From an uncultured Sphingopyxis sp. (GTDB taxonomy: Bacteria; Pseudomonadota; Alphaproteobacteria; Sphingomonadales; Sphingomonadaceae): a stretch of 56,132 nt of DNA. Below the pieces are notes generated by a model. The model was not told where the DNA came from, ran no database searches, and saw only the letters and a program-made list of their open reading frames with translations. Location: the NCBI GenBank assembly GCA_936933955.1, contig CAKZIN010000086.1, positions 1 through 56,132 of the forward strand, written 5' to 3'. Shown here piece after piece: positions 7,930 through 15,806 of the stretch (position 1 is the stretch's first letter; every line of letters begins with the position of its first letter). A program made the translations under genes and the position numbers.

Positions 7930-9048
7930 TCAGAGGGATGGCGAGGCGGAGGGCGCGGCCTGTTCCGCCGTCGGTAAAGGCTGCGGAAAGATGTCGTCGG
8001 CACTCCCACTCTTGCGGTCGAGCAGCGGCGGACGCGCGCGCGGGTCACGCGCCAGAGCGGCGCGCATGCTCGCGACCTCCGCCTGCACTGCCGCCACGCG
8101 CTCGCGCCATGGCGAATGGGTGCGGCCAAACGGGTGCGGGCTGTCGTTGTCGGGTCCGAACCGCTCCCAAAAACTGATCGGCGCCTGCGGGTTGAAGCCG
8201 CTCAGCTGCAGGATCCACACCGACAGCCGATCGGCCTCCTCCTCCATCTGGCGGGAGAGACGGGTGTAGCGGCCGAGGTAGCGGCGATAGTCGCGTGGCG
8301 TCCCGGAATCCTCTGTGCGGGCGCGATGCCGCAGGATGTTGTGGCCAAGCTCGTGCGCGATCACCGCGGCGAGTTCATCGTCGCTGGCATCCGTGAACTG
8401 GCTCATGCCAGCGGTCACCTGGACGATCTCCCCGTCGGCATAGGCCTGGGGGTCGTCCTCAGTCATCACCTCGAACCGCGTCTTGCAGGCAGGCGCGCCG
8501 TTGAGGCTCACCGTTCTGCGCGCGCCATCCGCACCGATCAGTTCGACATCGACGACCCCTCGCTCACCCAGCGCGCCGTCGATGACACGTTCGGAATTGG
8601 CGAGCGCCATGCGCTGTTCGCCATCGAAGTTGACGGTCAGCGGCGCCTGTCCGGCGATGGTGGCGATCCCCATGCCCGCGCGCACCCCCGCTCGCTCCGC
8701 CGCGCCGCCCGGCGCGACCGCCGCCACGAACAGAGAGGCACCCGGCGGGATACGCCACGCGCTCCGCACATTCTGGCGGATCGCCTTGCGGTACTGCCCC
8801 AGCTCCCCCAGCGTCCAGCCGAGCGAGGGCGAGGCATCGCACCACCCGGCTCGCGAAGTCGCCATGGACAGCCGATGCCCGACGCGAATGACGCGCTCTT
8901 CCATCTTGCCGAGCCCGGCGAGACGCTCGTCGAGGGACGCCGCGGCACGCTCGGCGCGCGACTGTGCGTGCGCTGGCAGTGCAATTGCGGCGAGCGCCGA
9001 CGCCACTAACAGCGGCGCGGGTCGGCGAAGAAGACGTTTCACCATCAC
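7930..9048 (-). CDS. Periplasmic M48-family metallopeptidase with PDZ-like domain
   Basis: Predicted secreted zinc protease. A Sec signal peptide covers residues 1-29 (cleavage after PAHA). A PDZ-like segment follows at about 105-175 (VAPGGAAERAGVRAGMGIAT). The zinc motif HELGH is at 232-236 and the probable third ligand is E271 in EEEADRL. This is a periplasmic M48 like BepA/LoiP rather than a membrane HtpX. Start is GTG 9048, overlapping the acyl-CoA ligase stop, or ATG 9045 immediately after. Probably involved in envelope protein quality control; substrates unknown. Confidence 0.85.
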   Translation of the reverse strand: MMVKRLLRRPAPLLVASALAAIALPAHAQSRAERAAASLDERLAGLGKMEERVIRVGHRLSMATSRAGWCDASPSLGWTLGELGQYRKAIRQNVRSAWRIPPGASLFVAAVAPGGAAERAGVRAGMGIATIAGQAPLTVNFDGEQRMALANSERVIDGALGERGVVDVELIGADGARRTVSLNGAPACKTRFEVMTEDDPQAYADGEIVQVTAGMSQFTDASDDELAAVIAHELGHNILRHRARTEDSGTPRDYRRYLGRYTRLSRQMEEEADRLSVWILQLSGFNPQAPISFWERFGPDNDSPHPFGRTHSPWRERVAAVQAEVASMRAALARDPRARPPLLDRKSGSADDIFPQPLPTAEQAAPSASPSL

Positions 9049-10769
9049 TACACCCCCTCCCGCGTGGCTTCGACCTCCGCGCGCAAGGCCTTGCGGTCGA
9101 GCTTGCCGATCATCGTCTTGGGCAGTTCCTCGCGCACCACCACGCGGTCGACCTTCTCATGCTTGCCGAGCTGGCCGTTGAGCCAGTCGCGAAGCACCTC
9201 GCCGGTGCAGTCGTGCGCATCGTCCTCGAGCGTCACATAGGCGCGTGGGACCTCGCCGCGATAGGGGTCGGGCACCCCCAGAACGATCGCTTCCTTGATG
9301 CCCGCGCGGCGGCGGATGACCGCTTCGATCGTGCTCGGGTAGACCTTGAATCCGCCCACCGCGATCATGTCCTTGAGGCGGTCGACGATGCGGATGTAGC
9401 CGTCCTCGTCGATCGAGGCGACGTCGCCGGTGCGCAGCCAGCCATCGCTGGTGAAGCTGTCGCCATCGGCGTCCGGGCGGTTCCAGTAGCCCTGCATGAT
9501 CTGCGGACCCTTCACCAGCAGCTCGCCCGGCTCCCCCGCGGCCGCCGGTCGCTCGCTGTCGTCCCGATCGGCGAGCCGGAGGCGCGTGCCCGGGAGCGGC
9601 TGGCCGATCGTCCCCGGCTTGCCCCCGGTCGCATAGGGATTGACCGAGACCACCCCGCTGCTTTCGGTAAGGCCATAGCCCTCCACCACCGTCGCCTGCG
9701 TCGCGGCCTCGAACTTCGCCTTGAGCTCGGGTGGCATCGGCGCGCCGCCCGAAATGCAGACGCGCAGGCTCGAAAAGTCGGTGCGGGCGATGTCGGGATG
9801 ATCGAGCAGCGCCTGATACATCGTCGGCACCCCCGGCAGCGCCGTCGCCCTGGTCCGCGCGATCGCGGCGAGCGTCGCCTTCGCCTCGAACCGCGGAAGC
9901 ATGACGATGCGGCCGCCGTTCAGCACCGTACGGTTCAGCACGCAGGTGTTTGCGAACACGTGAAAGAATGGCAGCACGCCGACGATGCGATCGTCCATCG
10001 CCCGGTCGGGGTCGATCGCACAAACCTGGGCCGCGTTGATCGACAGGTTGGCGTGGCTCAACCGCGCACCCTTGGGCGTCCCCGTCGTGCCGCCGGTATA
10101 TTGGATGAGCGCGACGTCGTCGGTCGCAACGTCGACCTTCGCATAGCGCCCGTCGTTGTCGATCAGCGCCGAAAAACGCCGCACGCGCGGGTCGTCGGGG
10201 ATCGACGTCACCTCCCGTGACTTCAGATAGTGGAACACCGCGCGCTTAACCCCGCCAAGCCCGCCGGCGACCGAGCCCACCACCAGATGGTCGAGCGAGC
10301 TTTGCTCCAGCACCTTGAGCGCGGTCGGCAACAGCGCCTTGGCCGAGAGGGTGATCAGCAGCCGCGTGCCCGAATCCTCGACCTGATGCGACAGCTCGGC
10401 GACGGTGTAGAGCGGTGAGAAATTGACCACCGTCGCTCCCGCAAGCAGCGCGCCGTAATAAGCGGCGACATAGTGCGGGACGTTGGGAAGGAAGAGCCCA
10501 ACCCGATCGCCCTTTTCGATGCCAAGTTGCTGCAGCCCCTTGGCGACCTTGCGCGCAGCCTCGGCGACCTCGGCATAGCGGTAGTTGCGTCCGTAGAAAT
10601 CGAGCATCGCGCGCGAGCCGTGCCGCGCGGCAGATCGTTCGAACATCGCACCCAGCGCCATCGCCTCAAAGCGCTCATCCCAACGGCCGGGGTGGTCGAA
10701 CCGCGCCTGATAGTCGTAGTCGTGCCAGGTGCGGAGTTCTTCGGCAAAGCCGTCGGTGCTCGTTTCCAT
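9048..10769 (-). CDS. Long-chain fatty-acid--CoA ligase (AMP-binding enzyme)
   Basis: Activates a fatty acid to its CoA thioester via an acyl-adenylate. Signatures include the P-loop IQYTGGTTGTPKGARLSHAN, the VVEGYGLTESSGVVSVNP motif and the C-terminal core GWLRTGDVASIDEDGYIRI with RLKDMI and the catalytic-Lys end PKTMIGKLDRKALR. Length 573 aa from ATG 10769; an in-frame ATG at 10778 is an alternative. A fadD-type role is supported by the two acyl-CoA dehydrogenases in the same region. Chain-length preference is not readable. Confidence 0.92.
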   Translation of the reverse strand: METSTDGFAEELRTWHDYDYQARFDHPGRWDERFEAMALGAMFERSAARHGSRAMLDFYGRNYRYAEVAEAARKVAKGLQQLGIEKGDRVGLFLPNVPHYVAAYYGALLAGATVVNFSPLYTVAELSHQVEDSGTRLLITLSAKALLPTALKVLEQSSLDHLVVGSVAGGLGGVKRAVFHYLKSREVTSIPDDPRVRRFSALIDNDGRYAKVDVATDDVALIQYTGGTTGTPKGARLSHANLSINAAQVCAIDPDRAMDDRIVGVLPFFHVFANTCVLNRTVLNGGRIVMLPRFEAKATLAAIARTRATALPGVPTMYQALLDHPDIARTDFSSLRVCISGGAPMPPELKAKFEAATQATVVEGYGLTESSGVVSVNPYATGGKPGTIGQPLPGTRLRLADRDDSERPAAAGEPGELLVKGPQIMQGYWNRPDADGDSFTSDGWLRTGDVASIDEDGYIRIVDRLKDMIAVGGFKVYPSTIEAVIRRRAGIKEAIVLGVPDPYRGEVPRAYVTLEDDAHDCTGEVLRDWLNGQLGKHEKVDRVVVREELPKTMIGKLDRKALRAEVEATREGV

Positions 10770-10846
10770 CTCTCTCATTTCGTTGGCGGCGGACGGGAGA
10801 ATGCCGCGTGAACACGAGATAGCGGTGCCGTGCGCGCTGGCAAGCG

Positions 10847-11734
10847 CTACCCGCGCGGATGCGCGCTCGCGTAGACGTCGAGCAGCCACGCCGTATCAAC
10901 GCCCGCATAGACCTGCGTCGAGCGCAGACTTGCGTGCCCCAGCAGCTCCTGAAGACTGCGCAGGTCGGCTCCCCGCGCGAGGAGGTGCGTCGCAAAGCTA
11001 TGGCGCAGCGCATGGGGCGTCGCGCTGCGGTCAAGGCCGAGCGATGCGCGCGCCTGCCGCACCGCGCGCCGGACCAGCGACGCGTCGAGCCGTCCACCCT
11101 TTGCGCCGCGGAACAGCGGCTCGTCGGCGCGCATTTCGAAGGGCGCGGCGGCGGCGTAAGCGGCAATCGCCTCGCGCACCACGGGCAGCAGCGGCACGAC
11201 GCGCGTCTTGCCGCGCTTGCCGGTGACGCGAAGCAGCTCGCCGGCGCCCAGCGCGTCGCCGTTGAGCGCCAACGCCTCCGCCACGCGCAGTCCGGAGCCG
11301 TAGAGCAGCAGCACGACAGCCAGATCGCGCGCGCCGATCCACGGTTCGCTCGCATTGCCCTCCGCCAGTTCAGCGAGTGCGCGAATGTCGAGGGACGCGA
11401 CCGGGCGGGGGAGGCCGCGCTTGACCTTGGGCCCGCGCACCGCGGGTAGCGCCTCGCCCTCGCCGCGCACGAAGCGTAGGAAGCCGCGCACCGCCGAAAG
11501 CTCGCGCGCGGCGGAGGATGGGGCCAGCCCCTCCGCCCGCCGATGCGCCAGGAACGCGCGCAGCGTGGGCGCGTCGATCGCCTGCAGCCGCGTCTCGCCG
11601 GGCGGCTCTCCGTCATACCTCGCGAGAAAGTCGACCAGCCGCTCCGCCGCCGGGACATAGGCGCGCACCGTATGCGGGGAGCGACGCTGTTCCAGTGCCA
11701 GCCGATCGCGCCAGCGTGAGATCAGCGACGTCAC
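10847..11734 (-). CDS. xerC: Tyrosine recombinase XerC
   Basis: Site-specific recombinase that resolves chromosome dimers at dif together with XerD. It has an N-terminal SAM-like core-binding domain (TVRAYVPAAERLVDFLARYD). The catalytic residues are R in LLYGSGLRVAEALAL, K in VTGKRGKTRVVPLL, HALRHSFATHLL, LLGHASLRSTQVY and the final tyrosine. Length 295 aa is standard. The GTG start at 11734 overlaps the hemW stop (GTGA). It is a housekeeping Xer gene, not an island integrase: no att repeats or mobile genes are nearby. Confidence 0.9.
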   Translation of the reverse strand: MTSLISRWRDRLALEQRRSPHTVRAYVPAAERLVDFLARYDGEPPGETRLQAIDAPTLRAFLAHRRAEGLAPSSAARELSAVRGFLRFVRGEGEALPAVRGPKVKRGLPRPVASLDIRALAELAEGNASEPWIGARDLAVVLLLYGSGLRVAEALALNGDALGAGELLRVTGKRGKTRVVPLLPVVREAIAAYAAAAPFEMRADEPLFRGAKGGRLDASLVRRAVRQARASLGLDRSATPHALRHSFATHLLARGADLRSLQELLGHASLRSTQVYAGVDTAWLLDVYASAHPRG

Positions 11735-12912
11735 GACGCGCTCTCCACGACGTGACGCTCCCCCGCGCCCACCGCCACGACTTCGCCCAATATATGATCC
11801 AGCAGCAGCCGCCCTGCCCGCCGCACGCGCAGCCGATCGCCGCTCCGCTCTACCATGCCGAGCTTTGACAGCCGCTCCACGGCCGGCTGATCGACCAGCG
11901 CGTCGACCGGCACCCCGGTCAGCGCCCCGATCCGGTCGAGGTCGACGCCTTCGACGAGCCGCAGTCCCATCAGCAGCGCCTCGCTGGCGCGGGTGGCGGG
12001 GGCGAGCGAGGTGCGCTCCTTGATGCCGTGCCCACACTGCTCGACCGCCGCCAACCAATTCTCGGGCTTGCGATGCCGCACGCGCGCTTCGCCAAGCGCG
12101 CGTCCGTGCGCGCCGGGGCCGATCGCGAGATGGTCGTCATAGCGCCAATAGTGGAGGTTGTGGCGGCTCTCGCACCCCGGAATTGCGTGGTTGGAGGTCT
12201 CATAGGCGGGCCGCCCCGCCGCCGCCGTCATCGCGTCGGTCGCGTCGTACATGTCCGCCGCAAGCTCTTCGTCGGGCAGTTGCAACATGCCCTTTGCAGC
12301 GAGGGTCGCAAAGCGCGTGCCCGGCTCTATAGTAAGCTGGTAGATCGAGATATGCTCGGTGCCGAAGGCGAGGCCGCGGGCGAGCTCCACCTGCCATTGC
12401 GCCAGCGACTGTCCCGGCCGCGCGGAGATGAGGTCGATGCTCACCCGCGCGAAATGGCGCTGCGCGACATCGAGCGCGGCAAGGCTCTCGTCCAGCCGAT
12501 GCGCGCGACCGAGAAAGGTCAGCGCGGCATCGTCGAGCGCCTGCAACCCGAGCGATACGCGATTGACCCCCGCCGCGGCGAGATCGGCAAAGGCGGCGGC
12601 CTCGACCGAACTGGGGTTAGCCTCCAGCGTAATTTCGGCCTCGGCCGCGAGCTCGAAATGGCGCCCCGCCGCGTCGATCAGCGCGGCGACCGTCGCGGGG
12701 GGCATTAGCGAAGGCGTGCCGCCACCGAAGAAAATGCTGTCGACCGGACGTCGCTCAGCAAAGCGGGCGGCCTCATGCGCCAAGTCCGCCAGCAGCGCGT
12801 TGCGCCAAGCTTCCTGGTCGACGCTCGCACGGACGTGGCTGTTGAAGTCGCAGTAGGGGCATTTCGCGACACAGAATGGCCAGTGGATGTAGAGGGCGAG
12901 CGGGGTGGTCAC
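11731..12912 (-). CDS. hemW: Radical SAM heme chaperone HemW
   Basis: Binds heme and inserts it into respiratory enzymes; formerly annotated as an oxygen-independent coproporphyrinogen oxidase. The N-terminal LALYIHWPFCVAKCPYCDFN carries the CX3CX2C cluster motif with the extra aromatic/Cys residue typical of HemW. HSVFFGGGTPSLM-type segment (DSIFFGGGTPSLMPP) and SLGLQALDD follow. At 393 aa it lacks the N-terminal extension of true HemN. GTG start at 12912; its stop overlaps the xerC start. Confidence 0.93.
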   Translation of the reverse strand: MTTPLALYIHWPFCVAKCPYCDFNSHVRASVDQEAWRNALLADLAHEAARFAERRPVDSIFFGGGTPSLMPPATVAALIDAAGRHFELAAEAEITLEANPSSVEAAAFADLAAAGVNRVSLGLQALDDAALTFLGRAHRLDESLAALDVAQRHFARVSIDLISARPGQSLAQWQVELARGLAFGTEHISIYQLTIEPGTRFATLAAKGMLQLPDEELAADMYDATDAMTAAAGRPAYETSNHAIPGCESRHNLHYWRYDDHLAIGPGAHGRALGEARVRHRKPENWLAAVEQCGHGIKERTSLAPATRASEALLMGLRLVEGVDLDRIGALTGVPVDALVDQPAVERLSKLGMVERSGDRLRVRRAGRLLLDHILGEVVAVGAGERHVVESAS

Positions 12913-12942
12913 GCCCCCGCTCTACCCTCTGCGACCCAGTCG

Positions 12943-12960
12943 CGTCATGCTGAACTTTGG
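12943..12960. repeat. Degenerate copy of a dispersed sphingomonad intergenic repeat (possible)
   Basis: CGTCATGCTGAACTTTGG in the gap between hemW and the acyl-CoA dehydrogenase resembles half of a palindromic intergenic element, with core GTCATGCTGAACTTG, that I recall as frequent in sphingomonad genomes. Only one arm is present, so this would be a decayed copy. The assignment is from memory. Confidence 0.3.
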
Positions 12961-12973
12961 TGGGCGATACCCG

Positions 12974-14776
12974 TCAGGCGACGACAAACTGTTCGGGCGC
13001 CAGCTCCATCAACGCGTCCGCCCCCGCCTCGATCTCACGGCGCAGCGCGCCGGCCTGCGGCATCACCCGCTCGGCGAAGAAGCGCGCCGTCGTGAGCTTG
13101 GCGTTATAGAATGAAGCGTCGCCTCCGCCCGCGGTGAGGGCGGAGCTCGCGGCCTTGGCCATGCGCAGCCACATCAGCCCGAGCGCGACGATGCCCATGA
13201 TGTGCATGTATGGATGCGCGCCCGCGCCGACGTGGTTGGGATTGGCCATGCCGTTCTGCATGAACCACATCGTCGCCCCCTTGAGCTCGCCATTGGCCCT
13301 CTCGAGCCGCGTCGCGAAGTCGGCAAGCTTCGCGTCGCCCTTGGCCTCAGCAGCTTCGGCGTCGACGAGCGCGAAGAAGGCCTGGATTGCGCGGCCGCCG
13401 TTCTGCGCGAGCTTGCGCCCGACGAGGTCCATCGCCTGCACGCCGTTCGCGCCTTCGTAGATCATGGTGATCCGCGCATCGCGCACGAACTGGCTCATGC
13501 CCCATTCTTCGATGTAGCCGTGCCCGCCGAGCACCTGCTGCGCATCGGTGGCGATGGCGTAGCCCATGTCGGTGCCATAGCCCTTGATCACCGGGGTGAG
13601 CAGGCTGATGAGGTCGTCCGCCGCCTGGCGCTCCTCCTCCGTCGCCGCGTGGTGGGTGAGGTCGACCTGCAACCCGCCCCACAGGCACAGCGCGCGCAGC
13701 CCCTCCGTCACCGCCTTCGCGCGCATCAGCATGCGGCGGATGTCGGGGTGAACGAACAGCGGATCGGCCTTGGCCTCGGGGTCCTTGGGACCGGTGAGCG
13801 CGCGGCCCTGCCGCCGGTCTTGCGCATAGGCGACCGCGTTCTGATAGGCCGCGTCGCCCTGGGCGAGGCCCTGGATGCCGACGCCCAGCCGCGCCGCGTT
13901 CATCATGATGAACATCGCCGCAAGGCCCTTATTCTCTTCGCCGACCAGGTAACCCGTCGCGCCATCATAGTTCATGACGCACGTCGAGTTGCCGTGGATG
14001 CCCATCTTATGTTCGATGGAACCGCAGCTGACGCCGTTCCGCTCACCAAGGGTTCCGTCGTCGTTGACGAGGAACTTCGGGACGATGAACAGGCTGATGC
14101 CTTTGACCGTGTCGGGCGCGTCAGGCGTCTTGGCGAGGACGAGGTGCACAATGTTTTCGGTGAGGTCATGCTCCCCTGAGGAGATGAAGATCTTCGTCCC
14201 CGTCACCGCATAGCTGCCGTCGCCGTTCGGCACCGCACGCGTGCGAATGAGGCCGAGGTCGGTGCCGCAATGCGGCTCGGTGAGGTTCATCGTGCCACCC
14301 CATTTGCACGACCCCATCGACGGCACATATTTCGCCTTCTGCTCGTCGGACCCCTTGGCGAGGATCGCGGCGACCGCCCCTTGGGTCAGTCCCGGGTACA
14401 TCGCGAAGGCCTGGTTGGCGGCGTTGGCGAACTCCTCCATCACACAGCCGACGACGTGCGGCATCGCCTGCCCGCCGAACTCCTCCGGCAGGGTGAGCAA
14501 CGGCCAGCCGCCTTCGACATACTGGTCGAACGCCGCCTTGAACCCGGTGGGGGTGGTGACGCTGCCGTCGGCGTGGCGGGTGCAGCCTTCACGGTCGCCG
14601 ACCGCGTTGAGCGGCGCGAGCACGTCGTTGCAGAAACGGGCACCTTCGCCGATCACCGCCTCGACCATGTCGGGGCTCGCCGCTGCAAACCCGGGAAGGT
14701 TCGAGTAGCGTTCGAGCCCGATCACCTCGTTGAGGATGAACATGGTGTCGGTGACGGGGGCCTTGTAGCTCGGCAT
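12974..14776 (-). CDS. Acyl-CoA dehydrogenase with C-terminal domain (600 aa)
   Basis: Second long acyl-CoA dehydrogenase of the window. Typical start (MPSYKAPVTDTMFILNEVIG), substrate/FAD segments MNLTEPHCGTDLGLIRTRAV and KIFISSGEHDLTENIVHLVL, and the catalytic-Glu region MIYEGANGVQAMDLVGRKL. The C-terminal extension of about 130 residues is the acyl-CoA dehydrogenase C-terminal domain. ATG at 14776. It lies 68 bases downstream of a LiuR-like MerR regulator gene on the same strand, pointing to branched-chain or medium/long acyl-CoA degradation under that regulator. Substrate is inferred, not seen. Confidence 0.93.
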   Translation of the reverse strand: MPSYKAPVTDTMFILNEVIGLERYSNLPGFAAASPDMVEAVIGEGARFCNDVLAPLNAVGDREGCTRHADGSVTTPTGFKAAFDQYVEGGWPLLTLPEEFGGQAMPHVVGCVMEEFANAANQAFAMYPGLTQGAVAAILAKGSDEQKAKYVPSMGSCKWGGTMNLTEPHCGTDLGLIRTRAVPNGDGSYAVTGTKIFISSGEHDLTENIVHLVLAKTPDAPDTVKGISLFIVPKFLVNDDGTLGERNGVSCGSIEHKMGIHGNSTCVMNYDGATGYLVGEENKGLAAMFIMMNAARLGVGIQGLAQGDAAYQNAVAYAQDRRQGRALTGPKDPEAKADPLFVHPDIRRMLMRAKAVTEGLRALCLWGGLQVDLTHHAATEEERQAADDLISLLTPVIKGYGTDMGYAIATDAQQVLGGHGYIEEWGMSQFVRDARITMIYEGANGVQAMDLVGRKLAQNGGRAIQAFFALVDAEAAEAKGDAKLADFATRLERANGELKGATMWFMQNGMANPNHVGAGAHPYMHIMGIVALGLMWLRMAKAASSALTAGGGDASFYNAKLTTARFFAERVMPQAGALRREIEAGADALMELAPEQFVVA

Positions 14777-14814
14777 CGAAATGTCCTTGGTGGCGGTGGG
14801 TTAGGAGAGCAACG

Positions 14815-14831
14815 CCCGACCTTGCGTCGGG
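14815..14831 (-). terminator. Short GC-rich hairpin between the MerR and dehydrogenase genes
   Basis: CCCGAC-CTTGC-GTCGGG forms a perfect 6-bp stem with a 5-base loop in the 68-base gap. No T-run follows on either strand, so it could be a weak attenuator or RNA stability element rather than a true intrinsic terminator. Confidence 0.25.
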
Positions 14832-14844
14832 TCGCCTGAAATTC

Positions 14845-15267
14845 TCAGTGTTTGTCGCGGGCGGAGCGCACAATCTCGATGAATTGTTCGAGCTCGTCGA
14901 TCGAGCTGTCGATGTCGGCGCGCTGCGCTTTGAGAAAATCGATACGTTCGCGGCAGCGGTCGATCGTGACCTCACGCTGCGTACGACGATCGTCCCCCAG
15001 GTCGTAAAGGTCGATCATCTCGCGGATCGCGGCGAGACTGAAGCCGACCCGCTTCGCACGCAGGATCCACGCCAGCCGCGCGCGGTCACGCTTGGAATAG
15101 ATGCGCGCCACGCCGCGCCGCGCCGGCGCGATCAGCCCTTCGTCCTCGTAAAAGCGAAGCGCGCGAGCGGTAACGCCGAATTCGGCGCTAAGATCGGTGA
15201 TGGAGTAATGCTCGCGCCCCTCCGCATCGATCGTGTCGATATGCGTCTGGCCATATTCGCTCGCCAT
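14845..15267 (-). CDS. MerR-family regulator, LiuR-like
   Basis: A 140-residue one-domain regulator. The MerR helix-turn-helix starts at about residue 20 (HYSITDLSAEFGVTARALRFYEDEGLI). The wing/helix ARLAWILRAKRVGFSLAAIREMIDLYDLGD comes next, then a C-terminal dimerisation coiled coil (CRERIDFLKAQRADIDSSIDELEQFI). No metal-binding Cys pattern is present. The pattern fits LiuR-type regulators of branched-chain amino acid and acyl-CoA catabolism. A perfect 7-2-7 palindrome lies 20 bases upstream of its ATG, implying autoregulation. The acyl-CoA dehydrogenase gene downstream is the likely target by cotranscription. Confidence 0.88.
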   Translation of the reverse strand: MASEYGQTHIDTIDAEGREHYSITDLSAEFGVTARALRFYEDEGLIAPARRGVARIYSKRDRARLAWILRAKRVGFSLAAIREMIDLYDLGDDRRTQREVTIDRCRERIDFLKAQRADIDSSIDELEQFIEIVRSARDKH

Positions 15268-15286
15268 GACGTACCGCTAGTTTCCG

Positions 15287-15302
15287 TTGACGTGAACGTC
15301 AA
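15287..15302. promoter_or_regulatory. Perfect palindromic operator TTGACGTGAACGTCAA
   Basis: TTGACGT-GA-ACGTCAA is a perfect 7-bp inverted repeat with a 2-base centre. It sits 20 bases before the MerR-family start codon and overlaps the stop codon of hisI. Its shape matches what I recall of LiuR-type MerR operators (ACGT-N2-ACGT core). On the minus strand it lies between a -35-like TTGCCG and an AAACTA, as expected of MerR-controlled promoters with long spacers. Confidence 0.7.
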
Positions 15303-15658
15303 TCGGCAAGCAGTGCCCCGCTCTCATCAACCCGTCGGTAGAAACAGCTCCGAGCGCCAGTATGGCAGGCCGGCCCGGCCGGATCGACCTTGAGCCAGAG
15401 CGCATCCTGATCGCAATCGACGCGCACTTCGAGCACACGCAATATGTTGCCCGAAGTCTCACCCTTGCGCCACAGCCGCTGACGGCTGCGCGAAAAGAAT
15501 ACCGCCTCTCCGCTCGAGCGAGTCGCATCGAGAGCGGCGGCGTTCATATGCGCGACCATCAGCAGCTCCCCCGAACGCGCGTCGGTAACGACAGCGGTGA
15601 CGAGCCCCGCGGCGTCCCAATTTGGCGAAAAAGGCGCGGCGCGATCATCGGGTTGCAT
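15299..15658 (-). CDS. hisI: Phosphoribosyl-AMP cyclohydrolase
   Basis: Third step of histidine biosynthesis, opening the purine ring of PR-AMP. The 119-residue protein shows the zinc/active-site features: LLMVAHMNAAALDATRSSGEAVFFSRSRQ, LWRKGETSGN and the C-terminal DCDQDALWLKVDPAGPACHTGARSC region in order. ATG at 15658; longer upstream frame lacks family similarity. It stands alone, away from other his genes, upstream of the LiuR-like regulator on the same strand and divergent from purF. Confidence 0.93.
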   Translation of the reverse strand: MQPDDRAAPFSPNWDAAGLVTAVVTDARSGELLMVAHMNAAALDATRSSGEAVFFSRSRQRLWRKGETSGNILRVLEVRVDCDQDALWLKVDPAGPACHTGARSCFYRRVDESGALLAD

Positions 15659-15806
15659 AGGCGTCTGGTGCGCAGCGTAGGCGGTGGGGTCAAGTACTGG
15701 CTGCAGCCCCGCTTCGGCTCCGATCATGCGGCGGGGGCGACAATGCCCGCGGAGCACCCTATATGCCGCCCCGCCCCCTTCCCTGCCGATTCCCGGACGC
15801 GCCATC

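Noticed and set aside
10847..11734. XerC-like gene as a mobile-element integrase
   Set aside because: It is standard length, coupled to hemW, and lacks flanking repeats, so it is the housekeeping recombinase.
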